Under the pieces are notes generated by a model. That model ran no database searches. It worked only from the letters and a program-made list of their open reading frames with translations, and had not been told where the DNA came from. Shown in pieces: positions 18,306 through 28,430 of a stretch of 64,000 nucleotides of DNA (position 1 is its first letter; every line of letters starts with the position of its first letter). This DNA comes from JAWKOK01 sp963698255 (GTDB lineage: Bacteria; Chloroflexota; Anaerolineae; Caldilineales; Caldilineaceae), in assembly GCA_963698255.1 (NCBI GenBank), contig CAVOQD010000036.1:62001-126000 (forward strand). The letters run 5' to 3'. The position numbers and the translations under genes are program-made.

Positions 18306-19776
18306 TCAAAAGTTCAGCGGGTAGTGTGGTTCTTGCGTTTGGCAGTAACTGTAGGCATTCAAAAATAGATCATAATCCTGCATTGAGAAACTGATTTTGT
18401 CTGAGGTGTCGAGCATGATCCCTTGTAGGATAGATATCATGTCACGAACGGTCGTCTGTTGCTCAAACGCCAGATTGTATTTCTCTTGCGAATCCTGCTG
18501 AACATCGTACAGTTCGAAAAAGACCTCATCCTGAAACAGATCGACAATCAGTTTGTGATCATGCATGACCAAACAGCGCTGGAAGTTTCCTCTGGATCCA
18601 TTGCCGTCGTATTGAATGAAGATGTGCTCTCTGTCGATGGACTGCGCCCTGTTCAATCGTGTTGCGCAGTGAAACACCCGATCTGTCGGGTGGGCGATCC
18701 ACCTCAAGCAGATCACACAGGGTTGGCAGGACATCAATATGGCTGACCAACTCGGTTGACTGCTTCACAAAGGGGCGCCCCTTGGGACTCTTTATCCCCA
18801 TCGTCACGTGCGTTGCTTCCTCATACATACACATTTTTTGCCACAGGCAATGTGAGCCCAACATCTCGCCGTGATCCGCGGTGAATAGAATGAAGGCATC
18901 GTCATACATGTTCTCTGCTTTGAGGGTCTCGATAATTCGTCCCACGCAATCGTCCAAGAGCGAAACCAGGCCGGCGTAAACGCGCCAAATCTCCTGCCAA
19001 TCTTGCCGGCTGTAGCGGCTGCCCAGGTATCCCGGCAGATTGTAGAGCTGAAGCGGAGACTGACCCTGTGACCAAAGGCCGACATTCTCCGCAAGGTCGT
19101 TCTGTTGAGTGCCGGAATACCACGGCTCCGGAATGTCCAACGGCGGATGTGGAGCCAAGAACATGGCATTGAGCAGAAACGGCTTGCCCTTGTCACGGTG
19201 CTGAATGGCCTCCAGCGATTTCTGCGTGATATAGCCATCAAAGAAATACTCAAGGCCGCCCTCGTAACAACCGGTGGTGGGGATGGAATACTGCTTCAAC
19301 TGGCTGTACCGCCCCCCGACCATCTCGGGTAGTATTCCACGAAAGGTTGGGCCGCCCGGTTGACGTCTGTTGCCGGCCTTGAGGTGGTCGGCATAGCCGT
19401 TCTCCAGAGAAAGCCAATGCGTTTTGCTGTCTGCAGATCGATCAAATTTCTCTTCGGTGAAAAGATGCTGCTTGCCGGTATGCCAACTGTCCCATTCGCG
19501 CTCAAGCAGAGAATAGAGGTTGGGCGTGTTGGCCTCAACCTCTCCATGCATGGCATCACTTGCCTCCCAAGGGTTGATCAGGCAGCCAGTTTGATTGGGG
19601 TAGAGACCTGTGAAAAAGGATCCCCTGGCCGGAACACAGAGTGGGGACGCACAATAGGCTCGCTCAAAGGTCGTGCTTTCGGACAGCAGGCGGCTGATAT
19701 TGGGCGTGTGCTGACCAATGAAATCATAGCGCAATTGGTCGGCCATAATGATGATCAGGTGGGGTCTGTTGCTCAC
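18306..19776 (-). CDS. Sulfatase (alkaline phosphatase superfamily), one frameshift
   Basis: This protein of about 490 residues starts at GTG 19776, eight bases after GGAGG. The N-terminal metal-binding HLIIIMADQLRYD leads to CASPLCVPARGSFFTG, where Cys47 is the residue converted to formylglycine in type I sulfatases (CxPxR, with Ala replacing the usual Ser). FTADHGEMLGSH supplies the later metal ligands. The frame changes near 18652 (GG for G); the C-terminal part EHIFIQYDGNGSRGNFQ then runs to a stop at 18306. It should remove sulfate from a polysaccharide or similar ester. No signal peptide is visible, and the maturation enzyme is not in the window. Confidence 0.85.
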
Positions 19777-19929
19777 TGGTCCTCCAGGTTGAGATCTGAT
19801 GAACACGAAGTTCGCTGCTTTTCCTCTGTGCCAACTCCGTGTCTGTATGTTGAAAAACGCCATTCGGCACTGGAGTAATCGATACTCAGGTCCGCCACCG
19901 GCAATTGTAGCGGGTAGAAAACGGGGATG

Positions 19930-20217
19930 TCAAGGGGTTGGGGAAATACGGAATGGGCTGGCCCGTTCAACACAATCGGCCAGAGCAAGCTGGTCTGGCA
20001 CAGCGACGCCACGCCCGACTTCGCTGCCTGCATGGCGCTGCTGCCGGAGCAACAGAAGGACCTGGTCCTGCTCTTCAACGCCGACCACCATCGGATGACG
20101 CCCGTTCTGTCGGACTTTGGCGCAGCCGCGCTGCTCGCCGGTGAGCAACCGGCGCCGGTTCCATTTGTGGGCATGATCCCGGGGATGCTGCGCGGCTGGC
20201 GTCTTGAGCGAAACTGA
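19930..20217 (+). pseudogene. C-terminal fragment of a beta-lactamase-like serine hydrolase
   Basis: The plus strand encodes GWGNTEWAGPFNTIGQSKLV, HSDATPDFAACMALLPEQQ and LLFNADHHRMTPVLSDFG. This is the tail of a CubicO-type serine hydrolase after the usual HxGxTPGF motif (here HSDATPDF). The N-terminal two thirds, with the catalytic SxxK, are missing. The fragment ends at 20215-20217, and the MITE-like element overlaps its last codons. A second scrap of the same region (GVNWAGLFNIVGR) occurs near 20644-20683. Confidence 0.6.
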
Positions 20218-20371
20218 TATTTCTACGAGAACATGACTTTCATCGACGCGACCGCCTCTGCCTTCGACAAGCTCAGGCGACGGCTACCTTGAGGCGCAGG
20301 CTGAGCCTGTCGAAGCCGGGTCCAACGCAACTGCTCGAAAAACTACTGTTCTCCTCGTGTCTTCAGTTTAG
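20209..20371. mobile_element. MITE-like element, copy 3
   Basis: It is nearly identical to 5065-5228 over about 154 bases, including the TTCGACA(A/G)GCTCAG hairpin, with GAAACTGAT at the left end and CTTCAGTTTAG at the right. The 3-prime side falls in noncoding DNA and the 5-prime side meets the truncated hydrolase. Confidence 0.65.
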
Positions 20372-20690
20372 AGCGCCGTCCGAGCAGTGGGTGCCAGTGG
20401 GGCCTGCACATTTTGCCGCCGCTGATCCCAAACTTTCTGGTCGCCCTCACCCTGCTCCCTATGCTGGGCGGTCGGCGTCGCTATCTGAGGCTCTACAATC
20501 CAGACCGACTCGCTGATCGCCCTGATCTGCGGCAGCTTCGCCTCACGTTGGTCTTCGGTAAACTCTTCTTGCCAGGCGCGCACGGTGAAGAGTTGGGATG
20601 AATGGGTTTGTCCGCCCGTTTCCATGGTACTCGACTGCTCCACCGGGGTAAATTGGGCTGGCCTTTTCAACATTGTAGGTCGAGCAAATT
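20372..20690. other. Intergenic with gene scraps
   Basis: It holds a minus-strand scrap of the 7202-7420 protein family (20540-20601) and a plus-strand scrap of the serine hydrolase (20640-20690). The two scraps lie in opposite directions. No intact gene is present. Confidence 0.45.
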
Positions 20691-23600
20691 CTAGAAGAAG
20701 GCTTGGCGATTTCCGGCTTTTATTTTTTGCGCATAGAGATAGAACTTGTGCTGTTCGCTGCTTTTTGCGGTCAGGAAATCGACCAACGCATTTTGAACCG
20801 AAGTGTCCTCAAGACCGATCTGAATCTGAGTTTGGGAGAGTCCCTTGAGAAAGTCAACTGTCGGAGGAATGTTTCCCAGCGACATGCTGACTTCATCGCC
20901 CGGATTTGCGAGTTGATCAAAATCGTTGACTAAACGCGTCAGCAATGTGACCGAATGCTCATCGACCATCCGGCCAGTGTAGAAGACACGGACCCGATTC
21001 CTGAGGAATTTGCGCTGCTCTTCGCCCTGAAATGCAAAGGCCAGTATCCCGTTGAACACAATCTGGGTTCCGTGGCTGTATCCGATAAACCCGATGTCTT
21101 TCTCCTTTTTCAACGCATCATAGAGGACGGCTATGACGGCGATCGTCGTCGCATTGCTGATATTGGGCAACAGTGGGTTGGACACGTTCGCAAAATTCAA
21201 TCCATTATTGTTCATTTGAAGTGCGAGATCGTTCAAAGTATTGAAGCTGAAGTTCATAGACAACGCCTTGTATGACCAGACCTTGTCAGTGGCTGCCTGT
21301 TTGACATCACAGACGGCAAGCAGTTCGCCTTCTAAGCTGGCATCAATATTCCCCTGCGCCTTCAACCAACTGTTCTTGCCCATCCACCAGATCAATGGGT
21401 ATCGATTATCGGTATAGTTATAGAGTAACTTCACACGGACATTGTCGGTTGAATTCTGTTTGAAGAAGTGCTCTACATTGTGCCGTTCATACAAGGCGTT
21501 GTAGAGGGGGGTGCCGATGCCGTTGACATGGTATAGATTTTGTCTGCGGTTCGCCCCATCGACAGCAAGCCTTGGCGCCAGAATGTTGGCCCAGGCATGG
21601 CGGTCGGTCGTGCTGAATGTCGTGAAAATCGTTGGCACATTTGACTCCGCCACCACCAGATCGGCGCTCTGCAGGTCTGCCCATGTGCGGATATCTGCAT
21701 ATCTCTCATCTTTGGTTTTGATCTTTGCGTAGACATAATCCGTGTCGTCCGCGTCCCCATCACAGGCTGTTTGCAGCGTTGTCATTCCCTGGCTGAAGAC
21801 TATAATGCCACTCGCCGAATCGAGAATGGGGTGACCGGCAATCGGGTCTGTAAGGTTGATGAGGTCGGCCGGTTCGACGTTATCTGCCGCCAGCGCAATG
21901 CACAGCTTTTCATTGACGCTGCTATCCCAGTTGTTTGGCACCAATCCTGTCCACGATTTTGCGCCGTAGCCGCGGTCACCGTCCAGGTTCCAGTTGGTGA
22001 AGACAAGCGCTTGCTCATCCGGCTTGAGATCGGGGTTGTTCGCGTGCTTAATAAGCCAGGCGCTAAATTCAACCGCGTTGCCAATGGCAGATTTTTGAGC
22101 CTCGCGCGTTTCCTGAGGTGTAGCTGCGCCGGCATAGGATTTGAGTGCATCCACGTTGAATGGCTCGTCCTGAATGAAGCTACGGGGCGTTACCGGCTCC
22201 AGAACTGCCAGGTTTTCATGATAGGGTTCATCGGGCGCAAAATCAGCCGGCGTCATTTCACGATAACCAGGGGTGTGGAACGCGGGTGTCGTCATCCGGC
22301 ATTCGTCGGCATAGAGCGGTGCGATGAGATGTACTTGCCCTTTGGCCCGTAGTGTGGGAAAGTTGCGCCGGGGCTTCTCCGCATGGATATAGTGGCATTC
22401 CTCGTCGAAGATAAACATCAGGCTCTTGGATAAGTTGTCATCAATACTGTCCACATCCGGGTATGTCAAGCCATTGAGCGCGATGAGCCGTTTGCACTTT
22501 TTGATCGCCTCATACAGCGCACATTGAATGCCATAGAGTGCAACCAACAGCGGGTACGCGGTCATGTTGGCGCTCATCTGGACAATGCCCCGGGCGACCT
22601 TGAGTAATTGCACCGCGGTTTCCAGACTGTACTGGATCGATTCGCCCATATAGCCCGTCCACTCGTCCATCCAATCCTCAAAAGAACCACCGGCCGCGGT
22701 GACGGCGTCGGCGATGTCGTCAATGGTGACGTTGCCGGCAAAGAGCGCGCCAAAGGACGCTGCAGCGTTCGCGGTGTCCGGAAAGAAGGAAGGCGGTGGG
22801 GGCGGCGGGTCGACATCATTGATGGCGTCCATGATTTCAGCCAAGTCCTGATCGAACGTGCCCCTGATCGAGCGCGGCGGTCTGGGTTTGATGTCTTCCT
22901 GTCCCCCCAACATCTTGACGGCGCGGCGCAACCATCCGTAGCACTCCTTGATCTGCGCTTCCGTCAGGAAGCCGAAATCGTCATTGGGATCAATCGGTCC
23001 CGTTGGCAGCATCGCCATTGAGGGACTGCCCAACTTTCTGGGATGCACGACATCTGCATAGGTCTTCTGAAAAGCTGTGGCCAACAGTTTTGCAATGTCA
23101 TCGGGCAGTTCTTCATGATCTTGGTCCGCAAATTCAAGATCCTCATACAGAGTTTGGCTGACTACTCTGCCGTAATGTGCATGGTATTGATATACATCCA
23201 TGTAGTTTTCCACAGTCACATGGCGTTGCACTGCGAGTCGAAACGGACCGCCAACGATCTGATTGACGTATGGATGACCCACCACATCGGTGGCGATGTG
23301 GGTCAGATAGGCGAGTGCATAAGCCCGTTGAGGTTCGGTTTTGGCATGCTTCACCAGATTGCGGGCGAAATCGCCGACGTTGCGGTAGTGGAGCATATCG
23401 AACCAATACCAGTCCACTTCCTCATAATTGTTCTGATTTGGGGGAATGAGGAAGTTTTCGTACAGCTCGCGCACCACGCGGGAAAACGGATTGTGCGCAA
23501 GACCCTCTTGATTGGTATCGGTCTGCAACGGGTTGATGCCCTGGAGTACGCCGGCCGTGATTGTTTTCGTTTTCAGCTCATTCAGGAGCACTTCAATACT

Positions 23601-23951
23601 GTCTATGCGCCGACGAATATCTGCAAGGACGCCAAGGCCAAGGGCGTCAAGGGCCTCATTTACTTTTCGACCGACTTCCCTTTCAATTCGCCTGATCGGT
23701 TCGGTCACCTCTTCATAAATCTCGTACAGCTCTTCGCCAAATTCGAGCACGGGCAAGAACACGTTTGCACCTTGCATCACATCATAGTCTTCGGCGAAGA
23801 AGAACATGTCCGGGCCGATTGCCCCCAGATCGGCGCAAAATTTATTCTTCTTGAGCAACTCTGCGGCCTCGTTGGCTGTTGCTTCTGAAGAGCTTTCGAG
23901 TAACTCGATTGCTTCATCGAGGACAATGGCATGGATTCCATACTTTGGCAT
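20691..23951 (-). CDS. Zinc-dependent phospholipase C domain fused to a lipase-like serine hydrolase
   Basis: This intact protein has 1086 residues. ATG 23951 is chosen because AAGGAG lies six bases before it. The first 230 residues match the zinc-dependent phospholipase C family: GIHAIVLDEA at the start, GAIGPDMFFF at about 43-52, and AYLTHIATDVVGHP with following histidines at about 214-230. Those supply the His/Asp metal site. A proline run (about 390) and a long region of unknown type follow. Near 955 is GFIGYSHGTQIVFNG, a GxSxG nucleophile elbow typical of lipases and other alpha/beta hydrolases. There is no signal peptide or membrane segment. A two-headed lipid-degrading enzyme is my inference; the catalytic partners of the serine are not located. 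Confidence 0.7.
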   Translation of the reverse strand: MPKYGIHAIVLDEAIELLESSSEATANEAAELLKKNKFCADLGAIGPDMFFFAEDYDVMQGANVFLPVLEFGEELYEIYEEVTEPIRRIEREVGRKVNEALDALGLGVLADIRRRIDSIEVLLNELKTKTITAGVLQGINPLQTDTNQEGLAHNPFSRVVRELYENFLIPPNQNNYEEVDWYWFDMLHYRNVGDFARNLVKHAKTEPQRAYALAYLTHIATDVVGHPYVNQIVGGPFRLAVQRHVTVENYMDVYQYHAHYGRVVSQTLYEDLEFADQDHEELPDDIAKLLATAFQKTYADVVHPRKLGSPSMAMLPTGPIDPNDDFGFLTEAQIKECYGWLRRAVKMLGGQEDIKPRPPRSIRGTFDQDLAEIMDAINDVDPPPPPPSFFPDTANAAASFGALFAGNVTIDDIADAVTAAGGSFEDWMDEWTGYMGESIQYSLETAVQLLKVARGIVQMSANMTAYPLLVALYGIQCALYEAIKKCKRLIALNGLTYPDVDSIDDNLSKSLMFIFDEECHYIHAEKPRRNFPTLRAKGQVHLIAPLYADECRMTTPAFHTPGYREMTPADFAPDEPYHENLAVLEPVTPRSFIQDEPFNVDALKSYAGAATPQETREAQKSAIGNAVEFSAWLIKHANNPDLKPDEQALVFTNWNLDGDRGYGAKSWTGLVPNNWDSSVNEKLCIALAADNVEPADLINLTDPIAGHPILDSASGIIVFSQGMTTLQTACDGDADDTDYVYAKIKTKDERYADIRTWADLQSADLVVAESNVPTIFTTFSTTDRHAWANILAPRLAVDGANRRQNLYHVNGIGTPLYNALYERHNVEHFFKQNSTDNVRVKLLYNYTDNRYPLIWWMGKNSWLKAQGNIDASLEGELLAVCDVKQAATDKVWSYKALSMNFSFNTLNDLALQMNNNGLNFANVSNPLLPNISNATTIAVIAVLYDALKKEKDIGFIGYSHGTQIVFNGILAFAFQGEEQRKFLRNRVRVFYTGRMVDEHSVTLLTRLVNDFDQLANPGDEVSMSLGNIPPTVDFLKGLSQTQIQIGLEDTSVQNALVDFLTAKSSEQHKFYLYAQKIKAGNRQAFF

Positions 23952-24002
23952 CTTCAACTCCTTCGAAATTGTGGTCGATATCGCGGTGGGTGAGACAGAA
24001 TG

Positions 24003-24800
24003 TCACGCACGCAGATTGCCATAATAGACCTGCCGGTGGGTGAATGTCAGTGAAAGGTCGCCAAATATCGCGTTGTGGGCGAATGCTGGGGCGCCGGACT
24101 TGTCGAACATCAGCCGCAAGCGGACCCGCGCCGTATTGGGCGGCAAGGCAAAAGAAGCTGCAACCCGGTACCACTGCCCGGAAACGGGTGGGCTTGACGT
24201 GCGCACCGTCGTCAATACGGCGCCGGCATTGTCGAGGCAATCCAGCCCCAGTGTCGCGATGGTGGCGGCACTCTCCACTTTGACAGTAGCGCTCACCGAG
24301 GCAAGCAGATCACCTTGCCCTAAGAACGATCGCGCCGTTTGCCCAATTGTCTGAGCATTCATGGTGACTGTTTGATGAAGTTCGGAGATTGTCAGCGTCA
24401 ACTCCGGTTGTAGCGATGCAGACGCCGGAGAGCGTCTTCGTCGTCTTGAGCGCGCCAACCGTTTGGACTGTCAATCGCAGTGAAACCACTCGTCGAGGAC
24501 TGTGTGGCAGCCCAGCCATGTAGGTCACTGTAGTGTTCATACTGCGATCCGATCTCGACCCAGTTGAAGAATTACTGATACGGTAGGCTGTCACCTGATT
24601 TTCGGATCCTGGCACTTGCAACGACAATTCTGAAAGATTCTGAACCGAAGGAATTGCGTCAGGAATATACTGCCGGGATCTCGATGTTGATTTGGTCTGC
24701 GCAATAGAGTAGATGATCTGACATTGAAGTAGTTGGAGCTCGTTTGTTTTCGATAGTATTGGATGAATCCATGTCGAGCTGAGATGGTCGAGCAAGTATT
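24003..24800 (-). pseudogene. Jelly-roll (carbohydrate-binding-like) protein fragment, frameshifted
   Basis: The part at 24003-24400 reads well as a beta-sandwich: SFLGQGDLLASVSATVKVES, GQWYRVAASFALPPNTARVR and FTHRQVYYGNLRA. It resembles family 4/9 carbohydrate-binding or tail-fibre jelly rolls. Upstream, WVEIGSQYEHYSDLHGWAAT and ELSLQVPGSENQVTAYRISN lie in two other frames, so at least two further breaks exist. It ends 52 bases before the phospholipase-lipase start, in the same direction, and could once have been a secreted partner of it. Confidence 0.45.
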
Positions 24801-25010
24801 TTCTGATTGCGCATACCGTTAACGATCTGTAAGCTCAAAGGTGGACGATCAGGGAAGACACCGCGCACGTAGTTCGTTTTCTGTGGTTTTGCATCAATGG
24901 TCAAGCTACTGCTAATCGGATCATTCAGTGGATCAAAGCAGACGGAGGTGATAGGGCCTGACGGTGGCGTCTGGCAGTGGACGTTCCTGCCCATTCAAAC
25001 TCGATCCGTT

Positions 25011-25304
25011 TTAGTTTGCCCAGCCTGTACGGTTGTGCGCTGTTGCCGATCTCTGCCGTTCGGGCAGGGTGAGGTTGACGACGGTATTGTCGCTTGGCTC
25101 ACCACCGGCGTTGGTGATGCTGACGACGATGGTCGGAGCTCCGTCGCCAATGCCCGCAGTTTGATAGGCGGAACAGTAGAGTTCGGGGCGAAGAAACTGG
25201 AGTGGGCGTGTCCGTCTCCTGCCTTTTACAAGGTAGCTCTTGCGAATATTCTTGCGGTTTTGCTGTGCAAGACGTTTGATGCGCCCCAACGATTGTGCGT
25301 CCAT
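25011..25304 (-). CDS. Start of a degraded or frameshifted gene, unknown function
   Basis: ATG 25304 stands seven bases after a clear GGAGGT. The 97 residues begin MDAQSLGRIKRLAQQNRKNI, a basic helix, and pass into a beta-rich stretch with GAPTIVVSITNAGGEPSDNT before the frame degenerates near 25050. The protein-like pieces at 24659-24994 and 24003-24800 on the same strand may belong to the same original gene. I do not recognise the family. Confidence 0.35.
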   Translation of the reverse strand: MDAQSLGRIKRLAQQNRKNIRKSYLVKGRRRTRPLQFLRPELYCSAYQTAGIGDGAPTIVVSITNAGGEPSDNTVVNLTLPERQRSATAHNRTGWAN

Positions 25305-25729
25305 GAACTTACCTCCAAGTGTTGTTTATCAACCTTCTATATAGCGCTCTTTTTGCACCGGATCGATGTCCCACTTCATTACCCATAACACCATGATTGA
25401 TCTCCTTTTCTGGATAGACGAACGATTTTCAAGAAGCGACGGTCATAGCCTACCATTTCCCACGCTTCAAAAGCGCTTCAGGGCAGATTTTTGGTGAAGC
25501 GCGCCGCAAAACCTTGCGCGCCAAGGACTGTCACCGACTGACGACGTGCGTAATTTGTTTGGGGCCGAGCGGTGGCGGATTACAATGGTTGGAGCGACAG
25601 CGAAACCGAGCGATGCTTTCGATCTAAGGTGGATTTGGGAGGGAGGGAATGAACCGTTACAAGTAACCCTGGTCAACGGCGATTTTGGCCGCAGCGCGCA
25701 AATGTGCATACGCAGCATTGACGTCTGAC
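25305..25729. other. Intergenic, nothing recognised
   Basis: No protein-like frame on either strand. The segment separates the decayed secreted-type gene from the tail of the second BTAD regulator; both read leftwards. Confidence 0.4.
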
Positions 25730-28203
25730 TCATCCCACGCTGTCAGTGCTGCTGTCAGATTTTGCGTTAAGTCTTGAGGCTAGACGCTGTTGGCTCGGAT
25801 CGAGCAACTGGCGCGCATAATCCATCGCCGTGGCCAAATCGTCATGTTCGATTGCCACGCCGATTAGGGGCCACAGCGCCGCCCAGCGAAACGGATAGGC
25901 CTGGGTCATGATCTGCGATGCTTCTCGTCCGTGGGTTGCCGCCAGATCGAAACCTTTTCGCCTCCACGCAACCCAGGCAAGATTGGCTTTAGCCATGCCG
26001 ACATAAAACTGAATGCCGCTCTGCTCTAGCATTTTCAGGCTCTCGTTTGCGAAACGCTGAGCGCCGTCGACATCGCCCAGAAAACGATGCAGCACCGCTG
26101 AGTAGGTCAGACAAAGCGTTTGGACGCGATCGTTCCCGATCTGCTGTGCCAACTTGTCAGCGGATCGGATATTGTACTCGGCATCATCAAGCTCACGACG
26201 CCAAAGATGGCAGAATGCCAGACTGAAGTGATTGTTGGCAATGCCGCTCTGCGCGTCCGTTTCCTGCCACGCGGCCAACGCGCTGCGCTGTGCGTTTAGC
26301 GTGCTTTCCGAGACGGCGTATCGGTCCTGCCTCATGCCGAGCATGGCAACGCATTCCAGAAAATTCGCCCGTTGGATCGACGTGCCCTGAGACATGACGG
26401 CTGGTCTGGCCGTTTGGAGCAACTCGGCCTGGGCTTCGTCGTCACCTGTGCCATAATGCAGCAAGAGGAGGTCCAGTTGAAGCTGGATCCAACTCTGTTG
26501 CCACTGCTGATCAGCATCAGAAGCTGCGGCGGCGTAGAATTTTTCGGCCTCACGATAGCTGGATAACGCTTTTTCATAACGATGCTGGATACGCTGCGTG
26601 TTGCCGATCTTGCGCAGATGAATGGCTTTGCGCAGCTTGTCATCGGCAGGCGCTTGCGCCAGCGCATCCCGATAGGCGGCTCGTGCATCGTCGTGTTGAC
26701 CAACGCGCACATAGACATCACCGAGCCCTCAAGCAACCGCATCTTCATTCCTGGCGCTATGGCTTCCGGCCCCCCGCTACCCGCTGGCAACGCGTTGAAG
26801 AGGTCGATGCCACGTTGGTAATAGGTGATCGCGTCGTCATTGGCGTATACATGCTGCGCCGCCTCGCCGCCTCATTGTAGCGGGGAATCGCCTGGGCAAT
26901 CATGCCGCGTGTTCGAAGTGTCGGGCAATCTGGCCGCTGACAACGTTCGGCTCACCGGCATATCGCCTTACCAGCGCTTCAGCCACGTGGCGGTGATGCC
27001 GTCGCCTGCGCACCGGGCTCAACAGAGCGTACGCCGTAGCTCGCAGTTTATCGTGGCTGAAGTCGTAGGCATTGACCCCGTCTTCCCGAATGATGCGCCG
27101 TCGCCAGGCCTCGTCAAGGGCGTCCACCACCGCGTCTTCATTTTGTTCACAGATCTCGGCCAGAAGATCAAAGGTGAACGTACGCCCAATGACCGCGGCA
27201 AGCTGGACCAATTGCTGTGCAGATGGCGAGAGTTGGGCCAGTCGCTGCTGCAAGACCGCGGCCACTTTGGCGGGCAAGGATTGCAGATTCGGGGTTGAAC
27301 CTTGGTTGGCAACGCCGAGTTCCAGCCCAGCCTGCCTGCGCGCGCCCGTCGCCACGCTTCGATCAGCGCGGTCCATTCAGAATTTCTGCCCACCAGTTGG
27401 GCCCGGGTGCGCCGAGTTTCAGGTTTGGTCGTGACGGTGGTCTTGCGGTGCAACAGGCGTTGATAGGCTTCCTCGATTTTGACGCCCGGCTCTACGTCCA
27501 ACTCGCGTTGCAGGGTGTCGACACAGGCGTGATAGACGCGCAACGCGCCGGCGCGGTCACCGTTGAGCGCGTAGAGCCGCATCAGTCGGTGATAGGTGGC
27601 CTCGTGCAGCGGGTCGCTGCGCAACAGGCGTTGGGCCTGACCGATGGCAGCCTCATAGTGGCGCTGCTCTTCGTGGTGGCCAATCAACCGTTCCAGCGCG
27701 TGCAGATAGAGATCGCGCAGCCGTTCCCGCTCCGGTGCGATCCAGTCGTCGTAACAATCGGGCAGCAGATCACCGCGGTAGATGGCCACGGCCTGTGCCA
27801 AATTTTGCGCCCGCTCGTTGTCGGTTCGAGCGTCATCAGCCGTTGCGAGCAGACGCTCAAACTCGAACAGGTCCATGTCCAGTGGCGCATCCGTTCGCAG
27901 TTGGACGGTACCGCGTGTTACCGCAAGGAAGCGGTCGCCATCCACCAGCCCGCGGCGCAAGCGAAAAAGGAGCGTGCGCGGGTTTGTTTGCGCCTGCTTG
28001 TCAGATGTATCGGGCCAGAGCGTGTATGCAAGTTGCGGCCGGGCAGCGGGCGCGGCGCGATGGAGCAGCAGATAGGCGAGCAGGGTGCGCGTCCGTCCGC
28101 TCTCCAATTCGCTGATAGAAGCTCCATCGCGCACTGCACGGAAAGAGCCAAAGAGTCGGATGTGGATTTCTGTAGCCGCTTGGGAGCGAGGAGCGGGTTT
28201 CAT
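25730..28203 (-). pseudogene. BTAD/SARP regulator lacking its ATPase core
   Basis: This is a paralogue of 1952-4981. The winged-helix and BTAD part (HIRLFGSFRAVRDG to DVEPGVKIEEAYQRLLHRKT) is complete. After WTALIEAWRRARAG, near 27340, the sequence jumps to SLPAKVAAVLQQRLAQL, a point that lies about 240 residues later in the paralogue. Walker A and Walker B are therefore gone, and the frame changes at the junction. Further one-base breaks occur near 26905, 26870 and 26738 before an intact TPR-like tail (25730-26710). The protein as written cannot be a functional ATPase switch. I give the start as ATG 28203 by alignment with the paralogue; an in-frame start at 28251 is possible. Confidence 0.8.
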
Positions 28204-28229
28204 AGTTTTATCAAAACACAAGAGCGGCC

Positions 28230-28410
28230 TGAATGCAACCGTAATTTTCATCTACGAACGACAATTGCGACCCAACGCATTCCTGATGGATGGTATCGGC
28301 GTTGCACCGGACAGGCGCGGCCATGGCATCGGCACACGTACGCCCTCCGAATTGGTCGCCTTTGCCATAGACGAAGAGTACGCTACAATCCGGCTCGACG
28401 TCATCAATAC
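28230..28410 (+). pseudogene. GNAT acetyltransferase fragment
   Basis: The plus strand encodes FLMDGIGVAPDRRGHGIGTR and ELVAFAIDEEYATIRLDVIN, the acetyl-CoA-binding core of a GNAT enzyme (RRGHGIG loop). The N-terminal half and the last strand are missing, and no start codon with a ribosome site is seen. It runs straight into the DinB fragment. It may be what is left of a two-gene operon. Confidence 0.65.
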
Positions 28411-28430
28411 CGGCGAGAGAGGAAATCAAG

